DNA of 64,000 bases from Gigaspora rosea (GCA_003550325.1 QKWP01001676.1:7334-71333), one strand, 5' to 3'. Shown: positions 22,560 to 34,770, numbered from the stretch's first letter. The notes: generated from the sequence alone by a model not told the origin. Translations and numbers: made by a program.

Positions 22560-23890
22560 AACCAAGATTTTTTTATTAAATTTTTATTTGTTTCTTAAAT
22601 CTGTTACATTTCCGTTTTTTTATGGAGTGATTACTAGTGATTAGTAGTGATTGGATCAAAATTTAAAAAATTTAGCAGGATTTAATCCTGTTTTTTTTCA
22701 TTCATCTTTTTTTTTTTTTGTTATATTATTATTTTTTTTTAATATGTAAATTAAAAATTCAATTCATATATTGATACAATTTATTTTTGTTTATATATTG
22801 TACTCCTAATTTCTTCCAAGATTCGATTTATCAACATATTATGTATCAAAAGTATTGATCTGCGATAAGGATTAATAAATATCTTTTTTTTTTTTTTTTA
22901 ATGTTTACATTAAAAATTAAAACACTATTAAAACACTATTAAAACACGCGATGATCCAATGCGGTAACAATAAAATAACATGTGGCACAAGTTTGTATTC
23001 GAATGCAATGTAATTAAACGAAAAGACGCAATGTCAAAATAAGATTACTTCGATTCCTTGTTATTTTACCGAAACACATCTTTTAAATGAAGTGGAGTTT
23101 TTAGTGTTTCAGTATGGAATAAGTTTACCCGTTCTTTTCATTAAATAATTTATGCATTTAATTCGTTATTATATACTTATACATTTATCTTTGCATTGTC
23201 TTCATTTCATTAATTTTTAATACTTTGGTTTCACGTGAATGCTACACATGGCATAGTAAACATGTGTAAACAATTTTCCTAACACATTAACAATGTTTTG
23301 ATCGGTAAAAAGATCTGGTATCATCTATTCTATCAATAGTTATTATTAGCCACAATTATAATACAATTATCTACTATTATCTACTATTATCTACGCACTT
23401 TCAAACGCATGAGCATTATGCAATTCATTATCTATCTAATCAAAAAAGATTAGATAATAAATTCACTAAACATGTGATTAATTCTATTAATTCAGTAATT
23501 TGTTTATTAATTTAATTAACAGTTAATAACAGTTAAGCAGTTTACTGCATTATGCTTATTATGATTTGAAACAACGTTTTTGTTTTTTTAAACTATATTG
23601 GTCTTCTCTATGTTCGTATTTTATATTAATTTGAATGTAATGCCGAAAATTTCCGTGTTTTAATTTAGGTAGGTAAACGAAAAAAATGTCTAATTTCTTG
23701 ATCATCATCGTAATAAACAATTTTAGTAAATTTTAAATAATTATCATCATAGCTAAATGCTAACTAAAATTTGTGTTTCCATTTATTATTAATTTATCCA
23801 TACTAAAATCTTTTATTAACAACTTTTAATAATCCTAGTCTACCCCTAAAAAAAAAATCAATTGACGTCAGTCGTTATGATATCCAATTA
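22323..23890. other. AT-rich intergenic, no gene seen
   Basis: Long T runs (22530-22558, 22712-22720, 22884-22899) and otherwise unremarkable AT-rich sequence. No coding frame of interest. Confidence 0.4.
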
Positions 23891-23895
23891 TAAAA

Positions 23896-24063
23896 ACATG
23901 TGTGTCAACTCATCTTTACAATAGTACCTAGTGACGTAAATATATATGAGTCACAGGTTTACCAAGCCATAGTCATAGCAAATAAAGGATCATATGATTT
24001 TGAAAATGCTGGTGTAAATCCAGCACTTCGTTCACATGATCATCTACGTGCTGTGGCGATGGC
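23896..24063 (+). other. exon-like open stretch, unknown product
   Basis: A frame without ATG runs to the TGA at 24061-24063 and reads as protein-like sequence: VYQAIVIANKGSYDFENAGV followed by NPALRSHDHLRAVAMA. TCACAG just before GTTTACC could be a splice acceptor. G+C is above the flanks. A stable hairpin (GCTGG, seven-base loop, CCAGC) lies inside at 24010-24026. It could be an exon of a gene I cannot assemble, a relic, or a structured RNA. I do not recognise it. Confidence 0.3.
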
Positions 24064-24664
24064 TTGACGGACTCGTGACCCGTTCTTAATCACCCTAACG
24101 TCACCACCAGGGTTGGCAATGGATGGTCTCTGAAAAAGATGTCAATGGACATTGTCCATTGGTATCTGTTAAGTCCCATTTTTGGTCCATGGTCACCACC
24201 CTAAAATATTTCGCTATTTGGTGTTATATTCTTAAAAATTTTTTGCGCCTAAAATCTTCTTTATGATCATCACCCCTGTTCTTCCATCCCCTTAAATTGT
24301 TCCCATCAAACCTTAAATCGTCCCACCATTAATGATCGTTTATCCCTTCCTAAATTATAATACCTATACCTACCCCTACGTTATTACCATATATAGATCT
24401 CTATCTATAGATGTCCCGATTTCCATATATGTCCTCCTATAGATATATTTTATTACCATACCCGAATTCCAAATTATCTGCGACGCGTGAAAGTGAGTTG
24501 GATCGATGCATGAATAATATAAGCATCATGAAGCCTTTAAATATTATCGCAAATCTGCTAGCCCAATGAAGAATTAGAAAGCATATTTCAAATTAATGTT
24601 TCGGGTATGAGTCTTGAATTGGGACATGAAGGGAAAGTTTAATTGGTGTTGAGGGAAATGTGTA
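24064..24664. repeat. intergenic with TGGACA-rich repeat and 24240-24393 repeat
   Basis: 24106-24205 starts AGGGTTGGCAATGGATGG and contains several TGGACA/TGTCCA words, like the element at 43871-44136. 24240-24393 (from AAATCTTCTTTATGAT) is a diverged copy of 26755-26925 in the same orientation. No genes seen. Confidence 0.5.
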
Positions 24665-24835
24665 CAGTCAACTCCCACAATAGTCACACGCCAAAATCAG
24701 CATTTTATGTTCCTATTGCAAAATTGTTACTAAAGTAAGAAAGAATTTATATAGTTTGTATGATTAGATAAATAAAATTAATGTGACTATAGCTAGATTG
24801 TGACAAATGCGGAATGTGACTATTGCGGGAGACTG
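24665..24835. mobile_element. 171-bp Tc1/pogo-like MITE
   Basis: Terminal inverted repeats (left CAGTCAACTCCCACAATAGT, right ending ACTATTGCGGGAGACTG) of about 24 bp with a 2-base indel are flanked by TA at 24663-24664 and 24836-24837. There is no coding capacity. TA duplication and CAGT ends fit a non-autonomous pogo/Tc1-group element. Confidence 0.8.
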
Positions 24836-25019
24836 TATTAGTAATGATCAAAGGATATAAAAATTATAGCTAGCTAACATGTATAACAAACAGATGTATT
24901 CACCTTGCTTGTATCTTAAGGCAAATGTTTAAATGAATTTCTCCTTTATAATAAAGTCTTCTGAGTGAACTCTTTTTTATATCGTATTTGCTAATTATTG
25001 CATATCAGTTTAACAATTG

Positions 25020-26000
25020 TTTATTTGATTTATATTTACAGTAATTATTTGAGTACATTATTTGTTATTATATATTTTCCTCCTTTATTATTATAAACCC
25101 ATCCTATCTTTTACTCCTAAACTATCTAATATTCTCCAATCCGATTTCTATCTGAAACCCATTCCAATTATCTCATATTTATTATTTACTATCCAAGTAG
25201 CTTTAACTAGTGGGTTTGATATCTCCCAACTAATAGTAACAAATGGTGCTAATTGTATAAAGATATGCCATACTTCAGATTTCATTATAGAATTTTTTTA
25301 CCCTGTAATTAGATTTTTTTCTTTTAATTTTTTTCAACAATAAACCAAGTTGACCTAGCTGACTTACTTTACTTAGCCACAATAACATTGAAATTTATTT
25401 TGCTTATGTGGACCTCTAAACAACCTCTTTGACCTAATATGTTTTTCAACTACAAGCCTGTGTTTAAATTAAAAACTTATAGCTTTCTTATTAAAATTCA
25501 TACCATTACAATGTTACAAATAGAAGACCTAAGAGAAAAAATTATTCCCTATCTCCTACTAACAAGACCAGAAAGCCAAATTGTTTTCTTTGCTATAATT
25601 GCCACCAGTATGGACATTATATTGATAAATGTACATTTTTATATGTTTCAAAATTTAATTAAAATTTGGACCAAAATTTCACTAAATTGTTGAATACTTT
25701 TTCTAAAGACCAAGATCTTTATTCTGGTAAGAGTTATTAAAGATACGATTCTAATGACAAAGAATCAAAAGAGACAAAAGAAAAAACAGATTCTAATTTT
25801 TATAGCCAAGAAGCTTTTTACCAATGATCTTTTGGTAGAATACAACTACAAAGTTACAAATAGATGACAAATGAAGCAAGCTTAACTATAAAATTAAAAT
25901 TGTTCAAGTTGGTAGTTTTAAAGAAAGTTTGTATCAATATTAAGAACTGGAATAAAAACTTTGTTTTTAAAATTGATAAGGGGAATGACAAAAATCAGGT
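25020..26000 (+). mobile_element. fossil LTR-retroelement Gag fragment
   Basis: A degraded plus-strand segment includes a Gag-type zinc knuckle at 25591-25632 (C-x2-C-x4-H-x4-C, reading CYNCHQYGHYIDKC) preceded by a basic stretch. Flanking sequence to about 25060 on the left and 26000 on the right has protein-like patches but no recognisable protease or polymerase. I take it as an old, broken fragment of a Ty3/Gypsy- or Copia-like element. Terminal repeats were not found and the bounds are approximate. Confidence 0.45.
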
Positions 26001-26007
26001 AATTTTT

Positions 26008-26130
26008 TAGGGGGGAGAGGGTAAAAAAAAGTAAAATTATATATAAGGAACCTGACTATTTATATATTAAAGAAGAGGGAGGGGGTAGGCCTCTAATAAA
26101 AAATAATCAGATAATTAATGACACAGCTCT
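26008..26130. repeat. dispersed repeat shared with 11940-12075
   Basis: Second copy of the pair described at 11940-12075, same orientation. Confidence 0.55.
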
Positions 26131-26444
26131 AATACTTGTCAAAGCTAGAAAGATACAATTATACTCTTCAAATACTAAGTCTAGAAGAGTTTACTATATA
26201 CTTTCTAGTATGAAAAGATCATTTAAAATTTTTTTATACTTATTTTTCTGGTTTTAATTTTATGTTAATATCGAAACTGGTAATAAACTTCAATCTGATA
26301 TTTTTGAATATTTTGTTAAGAATTTTATTAACAATTATATTAAGTTAGTAAGTATTTCAAAACTGAAGAAAACCTTTGTATTTATTTTTAATTTTTTTAC
26401 AGAAGCTCAAAAATCAAGGGAAAGAGAATGTTATTCTTAAAAAT

Positions 26445-26930
26445 TTTTTGTATCTAAAATCAGAATCCCAAACATTTCTTATATAGATTATAACTGGATT
26501 TTGGCCAATTTCACCTTAATTTGCTAAAAACAACAAAATATATTTACTTAAATAACTTATAATCTAGTGATCAAAATTGAAAAAAATTTTTTATTAGATA
26601 CATCTCACTAAAAGCTTCATTTTTAAAAAAATATTTATTCAAATTGGACTATTGGATACCAAGATAATTGCCTAAAACTGTTTTTTTGCTTCTCAAATTT
26701 TAGGGTTTTTGCTAAAATAAATAATATATAATTTTTGTACTAGATGTCTGGGGACCTCTAAAATCTTCTTTATGATTATTATCCCTGTTTTTCTATCTTT
26801 ATACTGTCATGATCCGATCACCTTAAATTGCTTTCATCAAACCTTAAACCATCCTACCATAATAATAGTTTATTTCTTTCTAAATTATAATAACTATATC
26901 TATTTTATATTATTACCATATGAGATGAGC
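26445..26930. repeat. dispersed repeats shared with 55565-55858 and 24240-24393
   Basis: 26445-26755 matches 55565-55858 (shared words GGATTTTGGCCA, AACTGTTTTTTTGCTTCT, TTTTTGCTAAAAT, ACTAGATGTCT). 26755-26925 matches 24240-24393 (AAATCTTCTTTATGAT, CAAACCTTAAA). The two repeats abut at 26755. Non-coding. Confidence 0.6.
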
Positions 26931-26939
26931 TAGTAAAAA

Positions 26940-27490
26940 AGGACCAAATTTTTTTAAGTAAAGTTTTCTTGATTTTAAGCTTAACTATCTTAACAATATC
27001 TGGGGCAGCGTCAACTAAAACAAGGCTTATGGTATTTTTTGCAAAAATGAGTTAACTATACCATCATATAAAGCAGGAAATTTTCTATATAATTTGACAT
27101 TTAACGCATTGATTTACATAGTAAAATTTTTACCGATGCCTACTTTTTGAAATGCTGTATACGATTAAATGTGATTTAAAATTAGAATTTGGATATCCTG
27201 TTGTCGATCCTTGCTGCAGAGTCATAGAAATGGATTCGTGTGATTGGCTAGCAAATGTCGATCCAACAGGTTATACTAATAATAGATCATCATTGTTATT
27301 ATTACACAAAATTTTAAACATGATTTTCTCAAAATAGAAAAAAAGCCATAAGCCTTGTTTTAGTTGACGCTGCCCCATCTTAATAAATTCAATAAATTTT
27401 TTTTTATTTTAATTCTATATAATTTCAAAATTAAATAAAAAATTTTTTAGCAAATTTGATTAAATAGTTGTTAAGATATTTTAATTTAAA
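26940..27490. repeat. palindromic satellite unit interrupted by MITE
   Basis: The flanks of the MITE (26940-27001 and 27377-27490) belong to the same palindromic satellite as 54530-56050, with AACTATCTTAACAAT, TTCAATAAATTTTTTTT, a central TTCTATATAATTTC and AAATAGTTGTTAAGATATTTT. Removing the MITE and one ATCT restores the unit. Confidence 0.6.
27002..27376. mobile_element. 375-bp MITE, 31-bp TIRs, ATCT duplication
   Basis: Perfect 31-bp terminal inverted repeats (27002-27032 and 27346-27376; outer ends GGGGCAGCGTCAACTAAAAC) are flanked by ATCT on both sides (26998-27001, 27377-27380). The interior has a 61-codon frame (27152-27337) with no known similarity. A four-base duplication with GGGG ends does not match Tc1 or hAT, so the superfamily is left open. 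Confidence 0.85.
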
Positions 27491-27503
27491 AATTAAAAAA
27501 ATT

Positions 27504-28670
27504 GGGTGTGGCGACTTAGAGAAGTTGGTAAGTTGTCACCCCCCAAGTGGCAGGTCTAGGGTTCAAATCCTACTGACGATGCTTTGAAAAATAGACCTGT
27601 GTTCCGGTAACTGTTTCCTGTCAATCGGTTGGGTACATTACCTGTAGTCATTGGTTATCATCTCGAATGGGAGCCTTTAGGCGAAGTTGTGCCTCGTGAC
27701 ACAGACAAATCCAAGGAACTGGAAAACAGAAACCTATTTGGCAAGACCCGAGTAAGGAGATAGCAAAGATCTTCGACGGTGCTACCAAAACCGGAATATC
27801 AGAAACCGGAGCTGGAGAACTGGACGATATGACATTCGGAGGAGAAGGTCCACCAACCTGGCTGCCGGAGTCGTACCGGAGGAAAAGGACCTAAGTTATA
27901 AAAGTAGGTACCAGGGGGAGAAAAACCATGATGGCACCTAATGCCGAGTAGATCAACCCTCTCGGGCCAACTGGATTGGAAGTCTGGGAAACCGGTGAAG
28001 GACCAGTAGGAAAGTGATAGTGGGTACCGGGGTTGGAGCGAACCTTACAAGGGCAGAAGTAGGTATTGGTAAGAGGACAGGGGTAACCCTGTCTCCAAGT
28101 GTTGGCCTCAGCCATAGCGATAAGTACCGAAGTATAGGTGAATACCTGATATGGGACAGGTACCGCTCTACCAAGTCTCCCGTCGAGGATAACAGGACCG
28201 GGAATACCCGGCTGGGTCCTAAGGCAATGAAAAGCATCCGGAACTTGCTGAATGACTTATGTAACAGGCCTGTTCTGGTGATACAAGATGGGTTGGCAGA
28301 TAGAACATAGATCAGAGGGTTTAAATAGGCAATTCCGTAGTTGGGTTGCAGGTATGGTAGCTAGTGTGGAACCCTTGGGCGGACCACTTAAATTAGACAC
28401 CAAAGTGTACGTGTGGCTAGATGTATCCTCGTCTAGGACCAGAGGGTTTAAATAGGCAATTTCCGTAGTTGGGTTGCAGGTATGGCAGCTAGTGTGGAAC
28501 CCTTGGGCGGACCACTTAAATTAGACACCAAAAGTGTACGTGTGACTAGATGTATCCTCGTCTATGTAACAAATGCCAGTACTCCCTAGAGGATACCGAC
28601 GGCCCTAATATCTTGAATAAAATTCCTAAGTCCCAAGATGAGCACTTTAATTAAAAAAAAAAAAAAAAAA
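27504..28670 (+). mobile_element. SINE-like tRNA-headed element, full copy A
   Basis: A 1.17-kb retroelement begins with a tRNA-related head: an A-box-like region (GGCGACTTAGAGAAGTTGG) and a canonical Pol III B box GGTTCAAATCC near 27560. It ends in a poly(A) tail at about 28653-28670. The direct repeat AATTAAAAAAATT (27491-27503 and 28671-28683) is a likely target duplication, though low in complexity. The body is GC-richer than the surroundings and has no conserved frame across copies. An internal tandem duplication of about 127 bp lies at 28311-28436 and 28441-28566. The length is well above a usual SINE. It presumably moves with LINE enzymes. Confidence 0.75.
28311..28566 (+). repeat. tandem duplication inside SINE copy A
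   Basis: Two near-identical units start AGAGGGTTTAAATAGGCAAT and end at GATGTATCCTCGTCTA, separated by GGACC. The duplicated unit corresponds to the part present once in copies B, C and E. Confidence 0.85.
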
Positions 28671-28700
28671 AATTAAAAAAATTTTACTAAAAATAATTTG

Positions 28701-29698
28701 TTTTTTTTTTTTATATTAAAGTTCCTGCTATGGGTGGGAGTCTTTTAATTCAAGTATACAAATGTTAGAAACCTTTACGGGCTTCCAATATTTGTTACAT
28801 GAATGAGAGTACAACTAGTCACACATACAACTTTTGGTTGTCTAATTTATATAGTCCACCTGAAGGTTTTACACTAGCTGTCATACTTGCAACCCAACTA
28901 GAGGATTGTCTATTTAAACCTTTGGTCCAAGCTTCGCCTGCCAATTCTATATTAGTTAGTTAAGAACAGGCCCGGATACCAGCTATCCCCTTTAGGACTA
29001 GTTTATCCTTGCAGAAAACTTTGTAGAGCAGTCCCTGTTCTACACAGGTATTACCTACACTTTGGTAACTTACATATTTACTGAGGTGAACAACTTGTGG
29101 TCAGAGAGTACTCTGCAACCGCTACCATTACCTGCTTCTGCCCTTGTAAAGTTCATTTCAATTCTAATACCCACTTCCACCATTCTACCAGTCCTTATAT
29201 CGATATATCCTAAACTTTTAATCTAGTTGGTCTGGAAGAATTAATCTACCTGGCATTAGGTGCTACTATAGTTATTCTTCCCTTGGTTCCTACTTCTATA
29301 ACATAGATCCTTTTTTTTCGGTACGACTCTAGCGGCCAGGTTGGTGGATCCTGTCCCTAAGGTCATAGTTGTCTGGTTCTCCGGCTTCAGTTTCTGATAC
29401 TTCAGTTTTGATAGTACTATTAAAAATCTTTGCTATCTCCTTACTCAGAACTTGCCAAACAGGTTTCTGTTTCGCTAATTTCTTGGGTTTATCTATATAA
29501 TAATACATAACTATGTCTAAAAGCTCCCATTCAAGATAGTGTACCAAGACTACAGTTGATATATCCAACTGATCGATGAGAAGCAGTTACCAGAACACAG
29601 GTCTATTTTTTCAAAGTAGTATTACTAGTGGGATTTGAACTCTAGACCTGCCGCTTGGGGATGACAACTTACCAACTTCCCTAAATCGCTACACTCTT
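28701..29698 (-). mobile_element. SINE-like tRNA-headed element, copy B
   Basis: A full minus-strand copy: poly(T) at 28701-28712 is the reverse of the tail, and the tRNA-like head with B box (as GGATTTGAAC on the plus strand, near 29631) is at the right end. A 13-base duplication with one mismatch, TAAAAATAATTTG (28688-28700) and TAAAAATGATTTG (29699-29711), flanks it. Its 3' segment differs from copies A and C but resembles copy E, so at least two 3' subfamilies exist. The frame 29329-29568 lies in the body and is not preserved in other copies. Confidence 0.8.
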
Positions 29699-30224
29699 TA
29701 AAAATGATTTGTTCCTTTTCTACTAACTTATCCCATTTATAGATCTTTTTTATTACTATCTATAAATAGTATATGATGAAAAAGCAAAATATACTTGATT
29801 GAATCACTAAGCTGTACTATTGGAAAGCATGTATCTGTTGTGATTACCATCAGGGAGAGATTGTCTATAATATAGTATTTTTCAAAACTGTTTTTGTATT
29901 CTAGAATTAATTGTGCTATACATCTTGTTTTTGTTTCTATTTCTCATAATGTTTCTTCAATGATTTGGTTAATCGATTTCTTATTTATTAGATAAATCAT
30001 TCAATGTTTTGCATTATTAGTTGCCTGTTAATACAGTTTACATTCTGTTTCTTTTTCCATTATTTGGTTTTTATTTGCTAGTATAAGTCAGATAGGGAGT
30101 TTATTCATTAGTATTTTTATCTTAAATGCTTCTATTCGTAAATATTTTAAATCAGTCATGCATGCTAAAGATCGACCATGATTATAGGTTAGGTTCCAGT
30201 TAGTAGAGTTTTCTTGTCAATTTC

Positions 30225-31020
30225 ATTTTTTTGTTTTTTTTTGTTAAAGTTTTCGCCTTGGGACTTAGAAAATTTTATTTAAGATATTAGGACCATTGGT
30301 GTCTTGAAGAAGCCACTAGCATTTGTTATATTGACGAGGATACAACTAGCCACACATACAACTTTTGATTGTTTAATTTAAGTAGTCTGCTTAAAGGTTC
30401 TACGCTAGTTGCTATATCTACAACCCAACTAGAAAATTGTCTATTTAAACCCTCTGATCCTTGTTCTTTCTGCCAACCCATCCTGTATCACCAAAACAGG
30501 CCCATTACATAAGTTAGTTAGCCAGTTCCAGATGTTTATTCACTGTCCTTAGGACCTAGCCAGGTATTCCTAGTTCTGTTATTCTTAGCAGAAAACTTGG
30601 TAGAGCAGTTCCTGTTCCATACAGATATTATCTATACATCAGTAATTTTTGCATTCACCAAAGTGAACAACTTACAGTCAGGAGATATCTCTGCAACCGC
30701 TACTGTTACCTACTTTTGTCCTTGTAAAGTTCGCTCTGATCCCAGTACCCACTATCACTTTCCTACCGGTCCTTTACCAATACATCCCAGACTTCTAATT
30801 CAGTTGGTCCGGAAGAGTCGATTTATCTGGCATTAGGTGCCATTATAGTTTTTTTTTCCTGGTACCTACTTCTATAATATAGGTCCTTTTCCTCTAGTAT
30901 GACTCTGGCGGCCAGATTGGTAGACCTTGTCCCTGAGGCTAATATTCGGTTCTCTGGCTCCAGTCCAATATTCCAGTTTTGGTAGCACCATTAAAGATCT
31001 TTGCTATCTTCTTACTTGGG
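30225..31020 (-). mobile_element. SINE-like element, 5'-truncated copy C
   Basis: Poly(T) at 30225-30245 marks the tail. Similarity to copies A and B continues to about 31020 and stops before the tRNA head, so it is 5'-truncated. It sits inside the C-terminal part of the old LINE: LINE-like reading resumes on both sides. A possible imprecise duplication (TTTCATTTTTTTG and TTCCATTTTTG) flanks it. Confidence 0.65.
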
Positions 31021-32486
31021 CGTTCCATTTTTGTATTGAGTTTGTGATGCCTAGTTGTTAATTTCTATGGCTTTGCGCAGTTTTTTAAAAAGCTTTCTAG
31101 ATATAAATATATTTATTAAAAAATAGATCTGAATATATAATATTGGCATAAATTTTATTGTAATTTCTGTAGTATTCTTTCTGATCCAGCACAGTTCAGG
31201 ATCAATTATTATATTATATTTTAGTTCTTTGTTGGTTTGTGCTATTTCTAGACTTAAGTAATAGGGAGCAAGATCCTTTTTTGTTATAATTTCAGACTTA
31301 TGCCAGCATAAACTTATATACTGTAGCATTTCTTTTAACTTTACAGTTCAATATGATTTTTATTCTTGATTTTGTTTTTGCTACTGTTCAGACAATTAGT
31401 ACTGCCATTTAGGGTTGCGACCCAAACCTACTGGTTTGGGATTTGGTAGAAACCCAAACAGTATTTACTAGGTTTCGCAAAATACTTCTAATTTGCCGTA
31501 ATGTCAAACGTTTATGACATGTAACTTGTGTTATGGCTAGAAGTCCCAAATTTTTACATGTAAAAACTGGTTTGGGTCTAATCCCAAATAAGGATAGGAC
31601 ACATAGTATTTGATTATTAACGTACAAAACTTACCCCAGTTATTCGTTCTCTCGTATCTCGATAAAGATTCATACCATATTAATGATCGTTATACGATCT
31701 CTTAATCAAATAAAATTGATCGTGACTACTAGTCAAAAAAGACCTCTTACGGGATTAACTAAGAACGGTTATTTCTTCTAACATACTGTTTTTCAAATTG
31801 CTTATAAGTTCGAAAAGGAGTTTTATTGCATAGTACTAATATTTATAATCACTTTCAAAATTTGGTTTATTATTATTCACATTTTTTAAAGTATTGCTGA
31901 GAATCTATCATCAAGCAATAGTGGATTTTAATTTAACTAAAGCAAAGAAATTCGAAGACAATTATGCAACTCGATCCATATAAATAAGGAAAGTCAAAAT
32001 TTTTTTTTTAATTTCTACTTTATCAGTTATATACTGTACTAAGTTTTATTTCATGACTTTTCTTTCATAGTCTTTTAATTCACCATTTTCTCAACTCCTA
32101 AAAAGGTATTTAGGTAATGTTTTACTTATTCGGAGCCAACTTTGGGACTTACTACCAAGCCTTCTGCCGTTCAACAGTTTGGTCAGAAAAAACAAAATTG
32201 AGGTCACAATTCTTTCTTTTGCTAAGTGCGGTAGTTTTTCAGAATTCAAAATTTTTGCATTTTTTTGTTAAATTTTATTTTAGGCGTAAGATTGGTCTTG
32301 AAAAGGGTTTAATTTCAACTTTAACTTATTACTCTTGTATTTGAAAATGAAGCAAAATGACTTATAATATTTTTATTTAAAAGATAAAAGAAATTCGAAT
32401 ACAGCATAGTATTATTCACCTAAATCATTATCACTTAACACATCCTGCACCAAAGAACTACTTTCAAAATTCATATTTTCTTCTTC

Positions 32487-34770
32487 TTAGGTCAAAATAA
32501 TTTCATCTTGATTATTATTTAATCCAAATATAGGATCTGACATATCTACCCAGTCTTGAAAAGCAATCGTAATTTCATTTGTAGTAGGGTTTATGATTTC
32601 TTCGTCCTCCACTTCATTTCTTAAATCAGGACCGTTAATTTCTGCAAAAATCGTTTCATTGAACACACTATTACGCAGCTCCATTTCCACAAAATTATCG
32701 TTACAAAAATTTAATTCTTTTTTTACATTTGAAACGTAGAATGAATAAATTTGGGCCATGCTTTCTAACAGTAAAACCTGAAGCAGTGTGCGACGTCCTT
32801 AGCTAAACCATTTCAAAATAGAAAAATTCAGTTCACAATTGGCTTGGGAGGGTACAATAGCAAACATAGTTTTTGCTAGTTCTTGTAAGTGTGTATGTTA
32901 ATCCTCGACAAAGCCCCACCATAAGTAAGGTGTTAAATTAAAAGAAAACTCAAGATCCCAAAGTGCAATATTTGCTTTGTACTTGATTAACTGACCTATC
33001 AATTCACGGCATTCTTTTTCACTATGATGTAAGTATTTGTAATAGTTAACTGCTAATTCACAAATATCACGAAATTTTCCTTTCTGTAGACCATGACCTC
33101 GGTAGTGTGGATGAAGAAAATAAGTCAGAACATATGACGAAATATCAAATTGCTAGTAACGAAGATTAAATGCTGCAATAGCCAAGGAACGAAAATTATT
33201 ACTAGTAGGTATTCTCCTAAAGGCAACAGCCAGTTGAACGATTCCTAAAAAACAATCAGCCAAGCATGCCATACAACTTTAAAGTAAAGTGATCACGCGC
33301 TTAATTGGCTCAAAAATTAAAGCTATTCTTCTACAAGAAGTATAAAAAGTATCGTTTTCGTCACTCGCAATTCCAAATACGTCTTGGTTAGTAAATATAT
33401 CTGGGTGTTCTTCGAGGATCTGGATTAAAAAAATATATTACAATTTTGAAATCGAACCCATCAAGAAAATGTGATATTTATTTTATTTTCAATTTGAAAG
33501 CCTATTTTATACAATACTAATATTTTTAATTTTATTTTACAAACCTTATCAATTGCAGGCCTAATGCGTATAATGGAATTTGTTGTATAAAAAATCGATG
33601 CCCAACGTGTTTCACAGTATGTCTCCAAAGATCAGCCTCTAATATTCATTGATGAAATGGTGTCTCTTAAAATTCGATTTGCTAAATGAGATTTCTGAAC
33701 GAATGAAACTAACATATTAGCTTGTTTCAAAATCTCTTTAATCGAAGTATTTTTTACAAGGTCAGAAGCTAATAGGTTTAGTGCATGAGCGATGCAACGA
33801 ATGCTTAAGATATGAGAATAATCATGATGAATAGATTGTCGTGCAACGAGTACATTAGATCCATTATCAGTTACGACTGCTGAAAAACGGTGAGACCCAA
33901 TTTTTTCAATTATATCTGAAATTTTATTAGCAATAAAATTTCCTGTTTGACGGTCCCCCGAATAATTTACTATGGCATAAAGATATTCGTGACGACTTGG
34001 AGTTGTAATAATATAGTTGTAAACAGAATCACCTCTCGAAGAAGTCCAACCATCAAGAGCTACAGATAAGATTAATTAGCATTTATTATTGTATAAATAA
34101 AAATTAACGAAACTATATATTTACATAAAGTTAAATTATCTGTTTTTTGTAGCTCGGCTTCCATTTTAACGATGACTCGAACAATTTCACCATCAAGCAC
34201 AGAACTTGAGAGAGTATCTTTATGCGGTAGTGTATAACCAGGTTGTAAAAGGTTTAAAAAATCTCGGAAATATGGATTGTCGATAATCGCAAAGGGAATC
34301 CCGCAACATACAAAAGCTTTAAGCAATGCTTTTGTAATATCTGCGGATTGTTGAGAGGTTAATTTGTTAAAAGATTGATAATGTAAAGTGATTGTTTGGT
34401 TGTTTGTTTTGGATTTTTTCTTAATAGGTAATTCATCATCCCTATAATCGTTCACTTTTTCACCCCTCTTTGCAACTTCAATTAACCAATTTCTTCTAAT
34501 ATCGTCTGGTACTGGTCCTTTACAATGAAGCGCTAAATGTGCTTCCATAGTAGAAGGCTTTCCACATTGCCATCTTCCCTTGTCACAATAACGACAACTA
34601 GCTCCAAAATGCCTGTGCCCATCATCATCGCCTTCATTATAGTCATCCCAAATCGGCATTCTTGGTCTACCTCCTTTGCTTTTATCTGCTTTACGTTTCG
34701 CAGGAGTATTGGTAGTTTCTGGAAATTGGGAATTGGAGGATTCATTAATTGACGTGATTGTTTTCTTCAT
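32487..34770 (-). pseudogene. hAT transposase with BED zinc finger, broken
   Basis: The start is ATG at 34770. The N-terminus has a BED-type finger (FGASCRYCDKGRW, HLALHC) after the basic SKGGRPRMPIW. A 65-base intron (34124-34060, GTAAAT...TGTAG) is read through cleanly to LDGWTSSRGD. The core keeps the hAT signatures VVTDNGSNVL (catalytic Asp) and CETRWAS. A second intron is likely at 33544-33421, but its junction is one base out of phase. Further on come ALWDLEFSF and the dimerisation region SQANCELNFSILKWF. The last frame is 32759-32487, ending in an acidic tail. At least four in-frame stops interrupt the chain, so this copy is unlikely to be autonomous, though it is fairly young. Confidence 0.85.

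Noticed and set aside
27152-27337. 61-codon ORF
   Set aside because: Lies inside a MITE, no known similarity, expected by chance.
27504-27575. Possible tRNA gene (A and B box)
   Set aside because: The same head recurs at 12780-12855 and 29625-29698 attached to the same body, and the cloverleaf stems do not close well; it is a SINE head.
29329-29568. 79-codon ORF in SINE copy B
   Set aside because: Not preserved in copies A or D; interrupted by stops there.
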